Below, piece after piece: positions 20,880 to 32,300 of a DNA stretch of 64,000 nt; position 1 is the first letter of the stretch, and each line of letters begins with the position of its first letter. Origin of the DNA: Alopecurus myosuroides. Taxonomy: Eukaryota; Streptophyta; Magnoliopsida; Poales; Poaceae. The stretch spans positions 244,665,540 through 244,729,539 of the forward strand of contig CM054060.1 in assembly GCA_028641055.1 (NCBI GenBank). The letters are read 5' to 3'. The notes below the pieces were generated by a model. That model was given only the letters and a program-made list of their open reading frames with translations, searched no databases and was not told the origin of the DNA. A program made the position numbers and the translations under genes.

Positions 20880-23800
20880 TGTAACATCCCAAGTATGAAA
20901 ACCACCCTAGAATGTTTGATTCTTGTTTAATTATTGTTTTGCATCATGGCATCTTAATCATTGCATTTGTTTTCCTTTTGTTTGCATCTGTTTTCCTTTG
21001 TTTTCCCATTTGAAATTCAAACAATATTCAAATGCTTTGTTCATACTTGTTATGTTACAATTTTTCCAAATAACAAGTTCAAATAAAACATCAATTTGTT
21101 TCTATGAAAATGGAAAACTCAAACTAGTGATTTATTCCTTTTGATATTTCACTTAAACTCAATTTGCTTTCAAATTCACATAAAATTACAAACAACAGCT
21201 ATTTGAAATTTATGAAAATTACAAATCACTTCCATCTTTTGTTCATTTAAGCTTGGTGGTTCAAATTATTTAAGTGATTCTTTTAATTATCCACTTGATA
21301 TCAAAATTCATGCAAATCCAACCAAATTTCAAAAACCAACATAATTTAAATTTTGTTGGGAAACAAAAGTGGTACAATGGTGTTTCTGAAATGCCTAACC
21401 TATAACCAATTTTTCCTAATTTTTTTCTAACCACCAAAAACCCCTCTTTTCTTCCTATTTCTTTCAGCAAAAAAAAAGAAACAAAACGAAATAATAAAAA
21501 GGAAGAAAAAAAACGCACAGGAGAGGGGGAGAGGCAGGCCCAGCCCACCAGTCGCTGCAGCCCGATTCCCATCTCCCCCAACCTCCGTACGCTGACGACA
21601 GCAATGGAGACAACGACATGCGCTGCCCCCACTGCTCCACCCCATCCCCCTCCTATATCTACACCTCACCCCGGTGCGAAAAACCCTAACCCTAACCCTA
21701 GCCGCACCCGTCTCCCTCCTCTCTCCCACCTCCGCCGCCGCCGTTGGGGAGGCGCCGCCGTTTCCTTCCACGGCCGGCCGCCGCTCACCGGACCTCGCCG
21801 CCGACGCCTCCGTCACCCTCCGGCCGTGCCGCGGCCACCCCTGCGACGAGGGTAAGCCCCTCTTTCCATTTCCCCTAACTCCCCTCTGGTTTCCTTGCTG
21901 CTGCACCTCGAATTATGCCGGCCATGGATGCGTTCGTGCTCTGTTTTTCCGTCAGGGAAGAACACCTGCAGGTGTGCGCTTGCAGTTTCAGTTACGCCGA
22001 TTAGTTATGTTCAAAATCAAATCGACCCGTATGCCATCAAACAACCGCAGCAGACCAACTGGTGCGTCCGCTGCGCGCGCACCCAGCAGCTCCCAGGATC
22101 GAATCCCAGCCCCCACCTTTTCTGCTTCTTTTGTTCGAATTATTACAGTGCGATTTCTGAACCTTAACCACCCTGCTAGCTGTTCCCTGTCACCAACACA
22201 GCAGCATCGCATTTGGTTGCCCCCTTGTGCTGCCAGCAGGAGGGCAGGGGTTCGAATCCCCCTGCAACTAAAACCCATCTTTTTCATTCTTTTTTTCCTA
22301 GATCCAGATCTACTCTAAATTGCACCCAAGTCCCTGCTACATTTATCTAGGTCCCTGTTAATTTCTTTCCAAGTCCCTGTATCTTTTCTAGGTCCATAGT
22401 TATTTCTATAAACCATAAAAATGCTTAAACTTGGTAATTTAATAACTTTTGTTTGGAAACTCCAATTGCAAAACTTTAAACATGTAAACCACTCCATTTT
22501 AAATTTTCTACCCAAATATAAAATTTGTTTACTGTTTTGAATATTTTAAATTGGTGAAATATTTGAATTTTTGTTTAATTCACTTAATTTTGCAAAATTC
22601 ATAACTTGAACATAAAAATTCCAAATTCAACAAATAAAATATGTTTTCCATCCCATTTTTCATGTACTTTGCAAATATAAACTTTGTTTCATGTTTTGAA
22701 TAATTATAATTGGTTAAATAATTTAAACCTTGTTTAAATCATTTAAAATTGCTAAATTCATAACTTGCTCAAATTATATTATTTTTGAACCTATAAAATA
22801 TGTTTTCAAACTAGAAAAGTATAAACTTTTCAAATATGAAATTGGTTTAATGTTTTGAACAAATAAAAATTCAAATAAATTCATACTTGAATTTAATTCA
22901 TTTAAATCTTGTTTGACTTGTTTAATTCATAAATAATTCCTCCTAATTCCTTTTCAATAATTGAAACATGTATTCCACCTAAAATTTTGTGTACTTCCAA
23001 ATATGAATTTTGTTATTTGTTTTGAACAATTAAAATTGATGAAAACAACAAATGCTTGTGTAACACCTTTAAGGAACCAAAATTCCTTAACTTAATAACT
23101 AAAATTCCAACCTTGGTAAACCTTATTTCAAAATTGTTCTATTGTTGTTATTTTTCTGTTTTCCTCATCCATGCATCATACTAATCCACTTTCACCTGTT
23201 GATTAGTTGTAAACCAATTATTACAACCTTAATTGATGGGCTTTTCATATGCAACTCAAATTGCATGTGGGTCCATTTAATCATGTTGTTACCATGTCAA
23301 CTAGTTTATTTTGATGCATCAATTAAATGGTCATGCATCATCCCATGATTGTGCATTATGCCATGTTATTGATTGTTTGTCTCTTTGCGTTGTTTGTTTG
23401 CTTCTTCTCGAATAGACGACGACGTTGAGACAGACGAGCTTTACGACACCCCTTCTGAGGATCTAGCTCAGTACCAGGCTGCTGAGTTTGCAGGCAAGTA
23501 TTCACTCACACGAACCATTGTGTTCCTTTTCAACATTGGATACCGATACTTTCCGTTGTCTATTCTGCTAGCCCTATGAATCGTTGCTTCTGTTACGAAC
23601 CTATCACATGTTATCCTTTAACCCTGATATAGCCTCACCTCCCCACCTATAACCCTGTTGCTTGTTGCCCGTGTCTTACTAGCATGCTTAGGGTGGTTTT
23701 TGCTCGAGTCTGTTACCCGTTACTTTCTGTTACTATATTTCTATTATGATCTGGGGCTCGATGTTAAACAACAACCTGTTAATTTTGAGGTAATAACAAT

Positions 23801-25252
23801 TTGCTGATAAGGCACCGGCAGGAGGCCTGGCGTGGTTTTGAGGCCTACTAGTGTCGACCCTAATTAGGAAAAGGGTCTTGTCTACTGATCCATGATGAGC
23901 GCACTAACCGCATGTGGGAAGCGTGTATGGGCGCCCCCCTCAATTTGATTCGATTCGCATCTCGTCCAAGTCGCCTCATTTAGTTCGGGTTTTCCATTTG
24001 CCGCATGCATATGAAGGTGCGAACCCTTGGTACCAGGGTGGAACTTTTGTAGTCGGCATTTAGGGAGACACGTTCTTAGAGTGCTATGAGGGTCCCCTTT
24101 TATTCGTGGGGCTTGATTAGCCGTGCGCTCAACTGCACGGGGTTCTTTGGGCTTGATGCGAAGAAGAGTTGAGTTGTGTTGAGTGCCCCGCTTGGTGGGA
24201 GGCATTCCATCTGGCGGGTTATTCTTTCGTGTACGGCCAAATTGGTGCACCCCTGCAGGGATAAATCTTCTCGAGAAGCCGTGTTTTCCGCGGTTATGGT
24301 TGACTTGGTGAAAGTACTGGCTAACAAGTACTCAGAACAACTTACACCTAACTAATAATAACTTGACTAGTAATAGTCTTATTGCCACAATAACTTGACC
24401 CATCATAAATCCAACTGTGTGAGTTATCCTCGGATTGCTTCTTTGGATAAGGGGCGAGATCCAGGATGGGTTTGTTTGGAGTTAGTTATAGTTGGTTACG
24501 ATATGCTATCTTATCTCCTTTCTGTTAGCCAGAAGTGGTAGTATGTATCTGTAGTTGGTTAGTGTAGCCAGCTGCCGCATCTTTTGTATTCCCCTTTTCT
24601 TCCGTTGAACCCAAAGCATCTGTGATTGGTATTGACGGGTTACACTTTGGTGAACTGTGAGTCTTGCTTGCCAGTACGTTTATGTACTGACCCCCTTGGG
24701 GCTGTGGTTTCCGCAGACTAAGCTTACGAGGATCCCCGTGATGGCTACTACGTGGAGTTTGACGAGGCTGCTGACGAGTAGATAGCGGACCTGGGCAAGA
24801 TCCGAGACTACGTGGATGGGCTCCGTTTTCCTTTCATTTCCGGCTTCTTAAGCCTATTTGGATTTGTCTGTACTTAGACCTTTTGAATGCTTCCGCTGTG
24901 TTGTAATGATGATATGTTGGGACATGTGTCCTCTGGATGATTGTATTTGCTATCTCTGCTCTAGTGAGAGCTATTTGCAACTTATTTCCATCTTTTGTGT
25001 CCTAGAGATATGTTGTGCTATCATTCTGTTAAACGCCGTTGACGTACCATGTGTGTATGGTATGAAGTACGTCAATGGTAGTATCCTGATTTCTATGGGA
25101 TGGTTTACGTAGACGATGAACAATAGGGGTTGGTTGTCACACATACGTGTGTTGGCCTACTCGTAAGAGATGCGGGTGCCGGTAAGCCCCGTAATCCAAT
25201 CAACTACTGTTCAACGGAACTGCGAGTATCCTCTAGAAGTCCGGGTGCGACA
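20880..25252 (+). mobile_element. Probable solo LTR of a long-LTR Gypsy element, TSD TAAGG
   Basis: The 4373-bp insertion starts TGTAACATCCC, ends GGGTGCGACA, and is flanked by TAAGG at 20875-20879 and 25253-25257. Removing it restores the usual Sirevirus leader between the primer-binding site and gag. It contains no gag-pol domain, primer-binding site or internal direct repeat, so a solo LTR left by recombination between two LTRs is the simplest reading. Its TGTAACATCCC start resembles the TGTCACATCCC start of the Tekay LTR in this window, and the internal layout is alike: AT-rich flanks, a GC-rich ~0.9-kb block and scattered acidic exon-like pieces. This points to a related chromovirus family. 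Confidence 0.75.
21596..24781 (+). pseudogene. Putative spliced small ORF inside the solo LTR (3 exon-like segments, one stop)
   Basis: The exon-like segments are 21596-21851 (Ala/Pro-rich frame, no ATG, donor G|GTAAGC), 23416-23493 (acceptor AATAG, 78 nt, acidic, contains DVETDELYDTPSEDL, donor CAG|GCAAGT) and 24717-24781 (acceptor CCGCAG, ends TAG). Phases agree at both junctions, and each split codon is completed as G+AC. A TAA at 24719-24721, right after the last junction, interrupts this copy. The same architecture is found in the Tekay LTRs at 29629-33194 and 40979-44544. Transcription and translation are unproven, and the start codon is unresolved. Confidence 0.4.
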
Positions 25253-25278
25253 TAAGGGCTTAACCGCCCAAGAGTACA

Positions 25279-27932
25279 ATGGTCGATGAAAATGCCCCCG
25301 GAAGTTCTAGTGCGGAAATCTCCAAAATGGCCGACACTATATCTAACCTACAAGATACGGTTGGAGTTCTCCAAACCGAACTATCTAAGGTTAGCTCTAG
25401 TGTTAGCTCGGAGGTTTCTAGCATAAAGAAAATGATGGAGGCACTGATGGGGAAAACAAGGGAGTCCACGGAACCACCCCTCACTACCAACGATGTTAGC
25501 TCGGACGAAGATTCCATTCCGGATATCGACGAGATGGAAGCTAACATCGCTTTAGCTAAGGCGAAAGCCAAAGCAAAAGCCGATAAAAAGTCTAAGGGTG
25601 GGGTGAGCTCCGAGGGCTCCAAGTCTCAATCGGCTAACGGTTCGGGGTCTCAATCTAAAGTTCCACCACCTCCCAATTACGACTCTATCCACCCTATTGC
25701 CACTATGCCACACATGGTTAATGTTGGAGTTCCTCCCATGCTTAACACTAACGAGTTTTCTTCTTGGAAGTTCGATATGGAGTCTCACATTTCAGGTTCT
25801 TGCACCGCATTGTGGAGAAGCATTCTATATGGATTTGACCCTCACGATCCGAACAACTAAACTCCAAGAGAGGATGTGGAATTTCAACTCAACAAGACCG
25901 CTCTTGTGACTATCCAAAAGGCTCTCCCAAGAGAACATCTTGAACACATTCGCGGTATCAAGACCGCCAAGGAAGCTTGGGATAAGCTTGACTCCTTGTT
26001 CTAAGGCAATGCAAGCATCCAATCATCAAAATACGATGTTTCTCTTGACAAGTCCGAGAACTTTGTCATGCATGAAGATGAAAGTCCCGAGGAGCTATAT
26101 AGAAGAGTGGTCACCCTTGGCATCAATTAAGGGACTTTGGAAAGGAGGAAATCTCCAATGAGTGGATCAAGAGGAAATTTGTCAAGGCCATAACTCCTTT
26201 TGAGAAGAACATCTCTACTAGCATTCGAACAAGATCCGACTACAACTCACTCAACTCCATTGGTGTCCTTAGTGAGTTCATAGCCATATCCTTGTCTCCC
26301 AAGAGCGCGGATGATGCTCTTGCTCGCTCAAGAGGCCATGGGAAGTCTCCTAACCTTGCCTTAAAGTCTAAGGCCATGGCCAAGATAGAAGAAGTGGATG
26401 ATGATGATGATGATGATGAGGAGGACTATGACGATACATACAAAGGTGCCCACAAATGTATTGCTCTTGCCATGCAAGGGTATTGGAAGAGATGGGAGGC
26501 TCACAAGGCCGGTGCCCCTAGACCTTCAAGGAACAAGACCTTTAGGAAGAAAGGGGAGCGGCCAAGGACATGTTACAATTGTGGAAGTGCGAACCACTTC
26601 GTCAAAGAGTGCCCTTTTGAGCCACGGGAAGAGAATGAAGGGAAGCTTGTTCGCAAGGACAAGAACAAAGCTCCACAAAACAAGAACCTCGCTAGAAGAG
26701 TCCCAAGGGCTCTATATGTTCAAGAGGGCCCAACATTGGAAACATACTACTCCGGAGATGAAGGAGAAGATGAAGTCGTAGGTGTCGCCCACGTCGCCAT
26801 AGCTACGACTTCCTCTTCATCGGTCTCTCTATTTGAATCTCCCAATGAGAAGGCATCGATCCGACCTACATGTCTCATGGCAAAAGCCACCGCGGTAATA
26901 TCTTCCACCTCCAAGTCTATTATCACTAGCTCTCCCTCATTATTGGATTGTGTAGAAAACATTGTTGATGATGAGGAAGCCAAGAACCTAGGATCTTGGT
27001 TGTGTAGTCTTGAAGGTGAAACTAAAGAAAAGGTAAAAGCTCTCCTAAGGCAACTTGATGAAGCTAACTCCCTCATCGATGAGAAGGAGGAGATCATCAT
27101 GACCTTAGAGAACCATGGAGGTAGCAATGATAATCATGATGACGAACTCATCAAGGCTCTTGAAAAGGAGAGATCCATGAGAGCCTCTCTTGAAGAGAAA
27201 CTATCTAGTCTACAAGAGACGTATGCTATTAGTGTTTCAAAGCTTAGAAAAGATAACGAGAAATCTCTTGCTAAGCTTAAGAAAGAACATGCCAAATCTC
27301 TTGTTTTACTTAAAGAATTTGAAGAGGAAGAGTTAAAGCTAGGAATAGCCCATGAAAAACTTGTCGAGGAACATGACAAACTAAAAGGGGAGTTTGCATC
27401 TCTCAAAGAAATTCATGACAAACTTGCTAAGTCTCGAATCAAGCTTCTAGCTCAACAATCTAACAAGCATGTTGCATCTTCATCAAATAGCATTGTTATT
27501 ATGCCTATCTCTTCTACTACAACTAACATTGTAGGGAAGGAAAGAATTCTCAATGATGCAATAAGCTCTCAAGGTGCCAAGAAAGGAAAAGAGGGACTTG
27601 GCTTTGTTTCCAAGTCAAAGAAGAAATCCAAGAGTGTCACCTCTCCCTCCAAAAATGTTATCTTTGTGAAAGAGGGTGAGGTGCCCAAAGAAAAGGAGAC
27701 CAATGCCATTATGGGTGGTGATACCTCTAGGGGGAGCATCACTCATAATGATTTTGCCGGAAAATATAACCCATCTTATGTTCTTATGAAATCTAGAGAT
27801 GGACATGTTTATGCTAAATACGTTGGTACTTCTTATGGTGATGATTATCATTGGACTATTTGGGTTCCTAAGACCCTTGTGACTAACAAAAGAGGACCCA
27901 TTGAAGGATGGGTACCTAAATCAAGAAATTGA
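25279..27932 (+). pseudogene. Sirevirus gag (coiled-coil and CCHC), 5' half broken
   Basis: The ATG at 25279 starts the gag reading frame. It stops at TAA 25858-25860, with further in-frame stops near 26002 and 26128 and a shift before the open part resumes at 26292. The open remainder (546 codons) has a poly-Asp run, a CCHC zinc knuckle CYNCGSANHFVKEC at ~26572-26613, then a long heptad-like coiled coil (~27010-27460, many Lys/Glu/Leu). Sirevirus gags are unusually large and carry such coiled coils. The product would normally form the particle shell and bind genomic RNA. A TAGGGGGAG polypurine word occurs at 27728. As written it could not make a complete gag. Confidence 0.85.
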
Positions 27933-27939
27933 TCTCTTG

Positions 27940-29354
27940 TAGGGAAACGCTTCCGGAGCACATAGATGGACAGTGGATAGTGGTGCATCCCAACACATGA
28001 CCGGAAGCCATGATGCAATAAGTAATATTGAACCTCCTCTACCACATCTCAATTGCGTTATAATTGGTGACAAGTCCGAGCTTAAGGTATTGGGACGAGG
28101 CAAAGTAGCAATCTCAAATGATTTATCAATTGAGAATGTTCTCCTTGTTGAGTCCCTTGGCTATAACTTGATGTCCGTTCTTCAACTTGCAAATTGTGGT
28201 TTTACCTCGTTCTTTAATAAAGAGAGTGTGATTGTCACTTGGGAGACTTCTCTTAAAGTAGCCTTTGTTGGGTTTGTCGAGAACGGCATGTATGTAGTGG
28301 ACTTCTCTAAAGAAGACACGTGTGCCGCGACATGCCTAATGGCTAAAGTTGATGTGGGATGGCTTTGGCATCGCCGACTAGCCCACACCAATATGATAAT
28401 GTTACATGACATCCAAAGTGGCAATCACGTTCTAGGACTAACCAAAGCTAAGTTTGCTAAAGATCGTGTGTGTAGCTCTTGTACCTTTGGGAAGCAACAT
28501 GGAGAACAACACCCAACCAAGACAACTATCTCCACCACAAGAATTCTCGAGCTCATTCACTTAGATCTCTTTGGCCCACTATCTTATGATAGCCTCGGAG
28601 GAAAGAAGTATTGCTTGGTGATTGTGGATGATTATTCAAGATATTGTTGGGTGTATTTCTTCAAGAGGAAAAGTGAAACTCAAAATAGAGTCATCGAGTT
28701 CATCACTCTAGTGGAGCGCCAACACAATGCTACCATCTTGGCCATTCGAAGTGATAATGGCTCGGAGTTCAAGAACTACACCGTTGAGGGTTTTCTTAGT
28801 GGAGAAGGCATTGCTCATCAATATTCCACTCCCTATACCCCTCAACAAAATGGTGTTGCGGAGAGAAAGAACCGGACTTTGATGGATGCGGCTAGGACTA
28901 TGATTGCGGAGTTCTCTTCTCCTTATAACTTTTGGGCCGAAGCCGTCTCCACCGCTTGTCATGCTACCAATCGGCTCTATCTTCGCAAGATCTTGAACAA
29001 GACTCCCTATGAGATTCTCACGGGCAAGAAACCGGATGTATCTTATTTCAAGGTCTTCGGTTGCAAGTGCTTCATTCGCAAGAAAGGAAAACGGTTGTCA
29101 AAATTTGAGACTAGATCTTATGAGGGTATCTTTGTTGGCTATGCCACGAATGCTCACGCCTATAGAGTCTACAACAAGTCCACCGGGCAAGTTGAAGAAG
29201 CTATAGACGTAGTGTTTGATGAGGACAACGGCTCCCAAGGGGGGCGTATAGATCATGGTGTTGTAGGATATGCAATTCCTCCCATCGTCATTAGAAGAAT
29301 GGGGATTGGTGAAATAATTCCCATTGAGGGTTACCGGATGACGGAGGGAGAAGG
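27940..29354 (+). pseudogene. Sirevirus pol, first part: protease and integrase (split by insertion)
   Basis: This frame is +1 relative to gag and is open from the TAG at about 27937-27939. The aspartic protease motif WTVDSGASQHMTG is at ~27970. The integrase zinc finger runs from WLWHRRLAH to CSSCTFGKQH (28364-28498). The catalytic core has LDLFGPL, IRSDNGSEF and NGVAERKNRTL, so the D, D, E residues are all present. The frame is cut at 29354 by the Tekay element. Joining across the target duplication keeps the frame into 45904, so the break is the insertion alone. The products would process the polyprotein and insert cDNA. Confidence 0.92.
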
Positions 29355-32300
29355 TGTAGAGGCCCCAGACCGGTAGGTCCAGAACCCCTCATATGCATTC
29401 ATTCACGATCCCAGAAGAACCAGTCGTGAACAACATACGTAGTTGGCATACAGAATACATCATCCATTACACGAATATAGAGTCTTACATAAATGGTCAC
29501 ATGACCAAGTTCTTGATAACTGTCACGCAGGACAGACATTCAAAGTAAACACAGCGGAAGACGATAAGCATAGCGTAGTAGAACCCGAGTCACGCCTCAT
29601 CCTACAGGCTGCTGACTGGGAGACGATCCTAACTCGCAGGGCCATCAGCGTAGAACTCCTCCTCATAGTACTCCTCCTGAGGTGGCTCCTCGTAGTCTGA
29701 TAAGTAGATACCAGGGGCGAAACCAAATGAGTACATTTGAATGTACTCAACAAGACATCCTTTATTAGCTTACAATAATGCATACATGCTTATTTGGTGG
29801 AGTGGGTAGGCCATACATATGGTTCAGCTACCCATGACAGATAAAAGACTTGCCATGGTTGATTCTCCAAGTTCACTCCTTTGTAAACAAAATCATTTAA
29901 AATAATGTAGTTTTGCTCTCGCAGATATCACATATCTTGGAGGTTTTATAATACTTTTGGAAAAGAAAGTTTTTCTTTTCAGAAACTTTTAGTAGTAGTT
30001 TCTTTCTCATTGGTATCTCGCAGATACCAAGTCATTCCTCCATAGTACCTCTCAGGTACAAAAGCCTTCCTTCAAAACCTCTTTTGAAAAGTTGACACAA
30101 TACTAGCTACATGGCCATTCAACCGTCCATATCCGAGGACGCGGCTATCTCGAAATAGTTTTACTCTGCAGAGGTGTACACATTTCCACCAGATCCAGAG
30201 TCTGCCATGAAACAACCATGGACTGTTCCCAACCTATGAGAACATCAGATAACTGGTCTTGACTATCCACTCTGTACAAGCTAGTACATGACTATCTCTT
30301 CAATTGGGGTTTCCCTCCCTGGCAAGCCATGTCACACACCGCTCAAACAGGAGACCCAACTGCTGCATCCGGAGGGAAAATTAATCCCACACTTTAGATG
30401 TCCCGTATACTCACTCCTAGCGACATTTCGGTTCGGAGGATCCAATCCCCTATAGCCTTTGAGATAGCACATATACTAACCCTAACAAGTTTTTAATCAA
30501 GCCCCTACCCATATTGGGGTAAAGTGGCAGTACGATAATGGTTGTCCAGCGAAGACTAGGTTATGTGTCTTTTGTAAACATTTCTCATAAAAATTTCCCA
30601 TCATAACAATCCTTCCGGCAGACAGGGTCTCACCCTTTCTCCGGGTTTTCCTTCAATAAGGCATTTGTTTACAAAAACACATTTTATTTAGTTCATTTAA
30701 GAACTCAAGTTTTAAGTAGGTGTATGGTATTTATATACCATTTAGTGTCTAAGGGCTTGGTAATACCAAGTTGACTATGATTATGAGTCCTTATACTAGT
30801 AGTATTAATAGTAGTAATAGGATTCACACAAAAATAGTTTTGAAGGTATAGTTTTGTAAAAACTTCAGAAGTGAAAAGCATGCATGATAGATAATGTTAA
30901 GTAGTTATACAGCAAGCATTAGGATGGCTTGCCTTGGTACAAGTGATGGTCCTGATCCTGAAAGTAACAGGAGTTGCAATACCCTTCTTCAGCAAGTCCT
31001 TCCTCCTCGTTTTCTAACGTCGTAAAAAGAAATAAAGACACACTTTCAGAACCAAGCAAGGCAAGCAATGCTACAAGCAATACATACAGCAAGCAATCAA
31101 AAAGTACCACCCATAGTTCTCAATTTTTCCCTAAAGAAAAATTGGCATAAAAACTATGGTTGGAAAATCTGCTTTTTCCTAGTGCTTATGTGTGGCCAAA
31201 ACAATGATTCTTAGTTAAGAACACTGTGGACCAGTGGGATATAGCACATGCTACTGGACAGTAGGGTGTCCCATAAAACACATTTTGATGCCTAAAAATC
31301 CCCACAACAATTCCTATGGCTAGCACACATAATTTGCTAAATTACTCAAGTAGTGAAAATAAGCTCATGACAACAAGTCAACCTATTTTCCACTATGAGG
31401 CAAACATACCAGTGGGTGTTCCACTAGTAAATATGCTCACCAAGGGGTTAATAAGCCTCTGGTCACTTTTATAAAAGTGCTAAAAACAACAAACAAACAC
31501 CCAAAAATTCCTACTCATACTAGTAGAAAATTTAGGAAACTACTAGACTAGTTTAGACTATACTAGCTAATGCTATGCACAAGTGTGCAAGATTTTCAGA
31601 GGCAAAAATACACCTCTAACCAGTACCATATATGCTACTGGATCTCACAAAAATAACATAAAAACATAGCTAGGAAACAAGGATAGATATGCTTAAAAAG
31701 CTACACATGTGAGGAGATTTATTTCTAGTCACTCAAGTGCTACTCATGCTTTTGTGCTATTTAATAGGAAATCTACCAGAGGTGAAAACCCTAATGAAAG
31801 ATTGCCACAAGTACTTTTCATCCTCTGGTTTCAATACCAAAGAGTCATATTTTTCCCTAGTGGAAAACAAGACACAAAACAAACATGAACATTCTAGTGT
31901 GAAATCTAGTCCTTAAGCATTTCTATTTTAACCTATTTCAACCACAAGCACCAAGCATTCAGAGGTGCTATAAACTAATTAACAGTACCTAAGTGGTACT
32001 GGTTCCATGAAAAACAATCTAGCAACTAGCCTAAAGATTTATTTAAATATCTACTCAAAATATACATAAAAATCTAGCCAATAGCAAGACATAAGCATGG
32101 AAAACTAGTTCTAAAATGCTACCATTCAAACCATTTATTCTAACATGCTCATACAACTTGTATACATCATAACCACAATGGAAAACAACATAACAAGCAA
32201 GATCACATCATTTGCAACTCACAAAAGTAACATATGAGGCAAGATCTAGAATTAAAATTTAGGCAGAAAATAGCCAAAACTTGTTCTGTCTCTCTAATTT

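Noticed and set aside
21680..21700. AACCCTAACCCTAACCCTAG, telomere-like repeat
   Set aside because: Only about three units, inside the GC-rich part of the solo LTR; more likely a telo-box-like or chance motif than an interstitial telomere.
22075..22265. GGATCGAATCCC and GGTTCGAATCCC, tRNA B-box-like words
   Set aside because: No A box at the right spacing and no cloverleaf; not enough for a tRNA gene or SINE.
23882..24327. Minus-strand frames of ~75-120 codons in the solo LTR
   Set aside because: No similarity to known domains, antisense to the LTR, and probably chance.
26396..26424. (GAT)n microsatellite
   Set aside because: It encodes the poly-Asp run of Sirevirus gag and needs no separate explanation.
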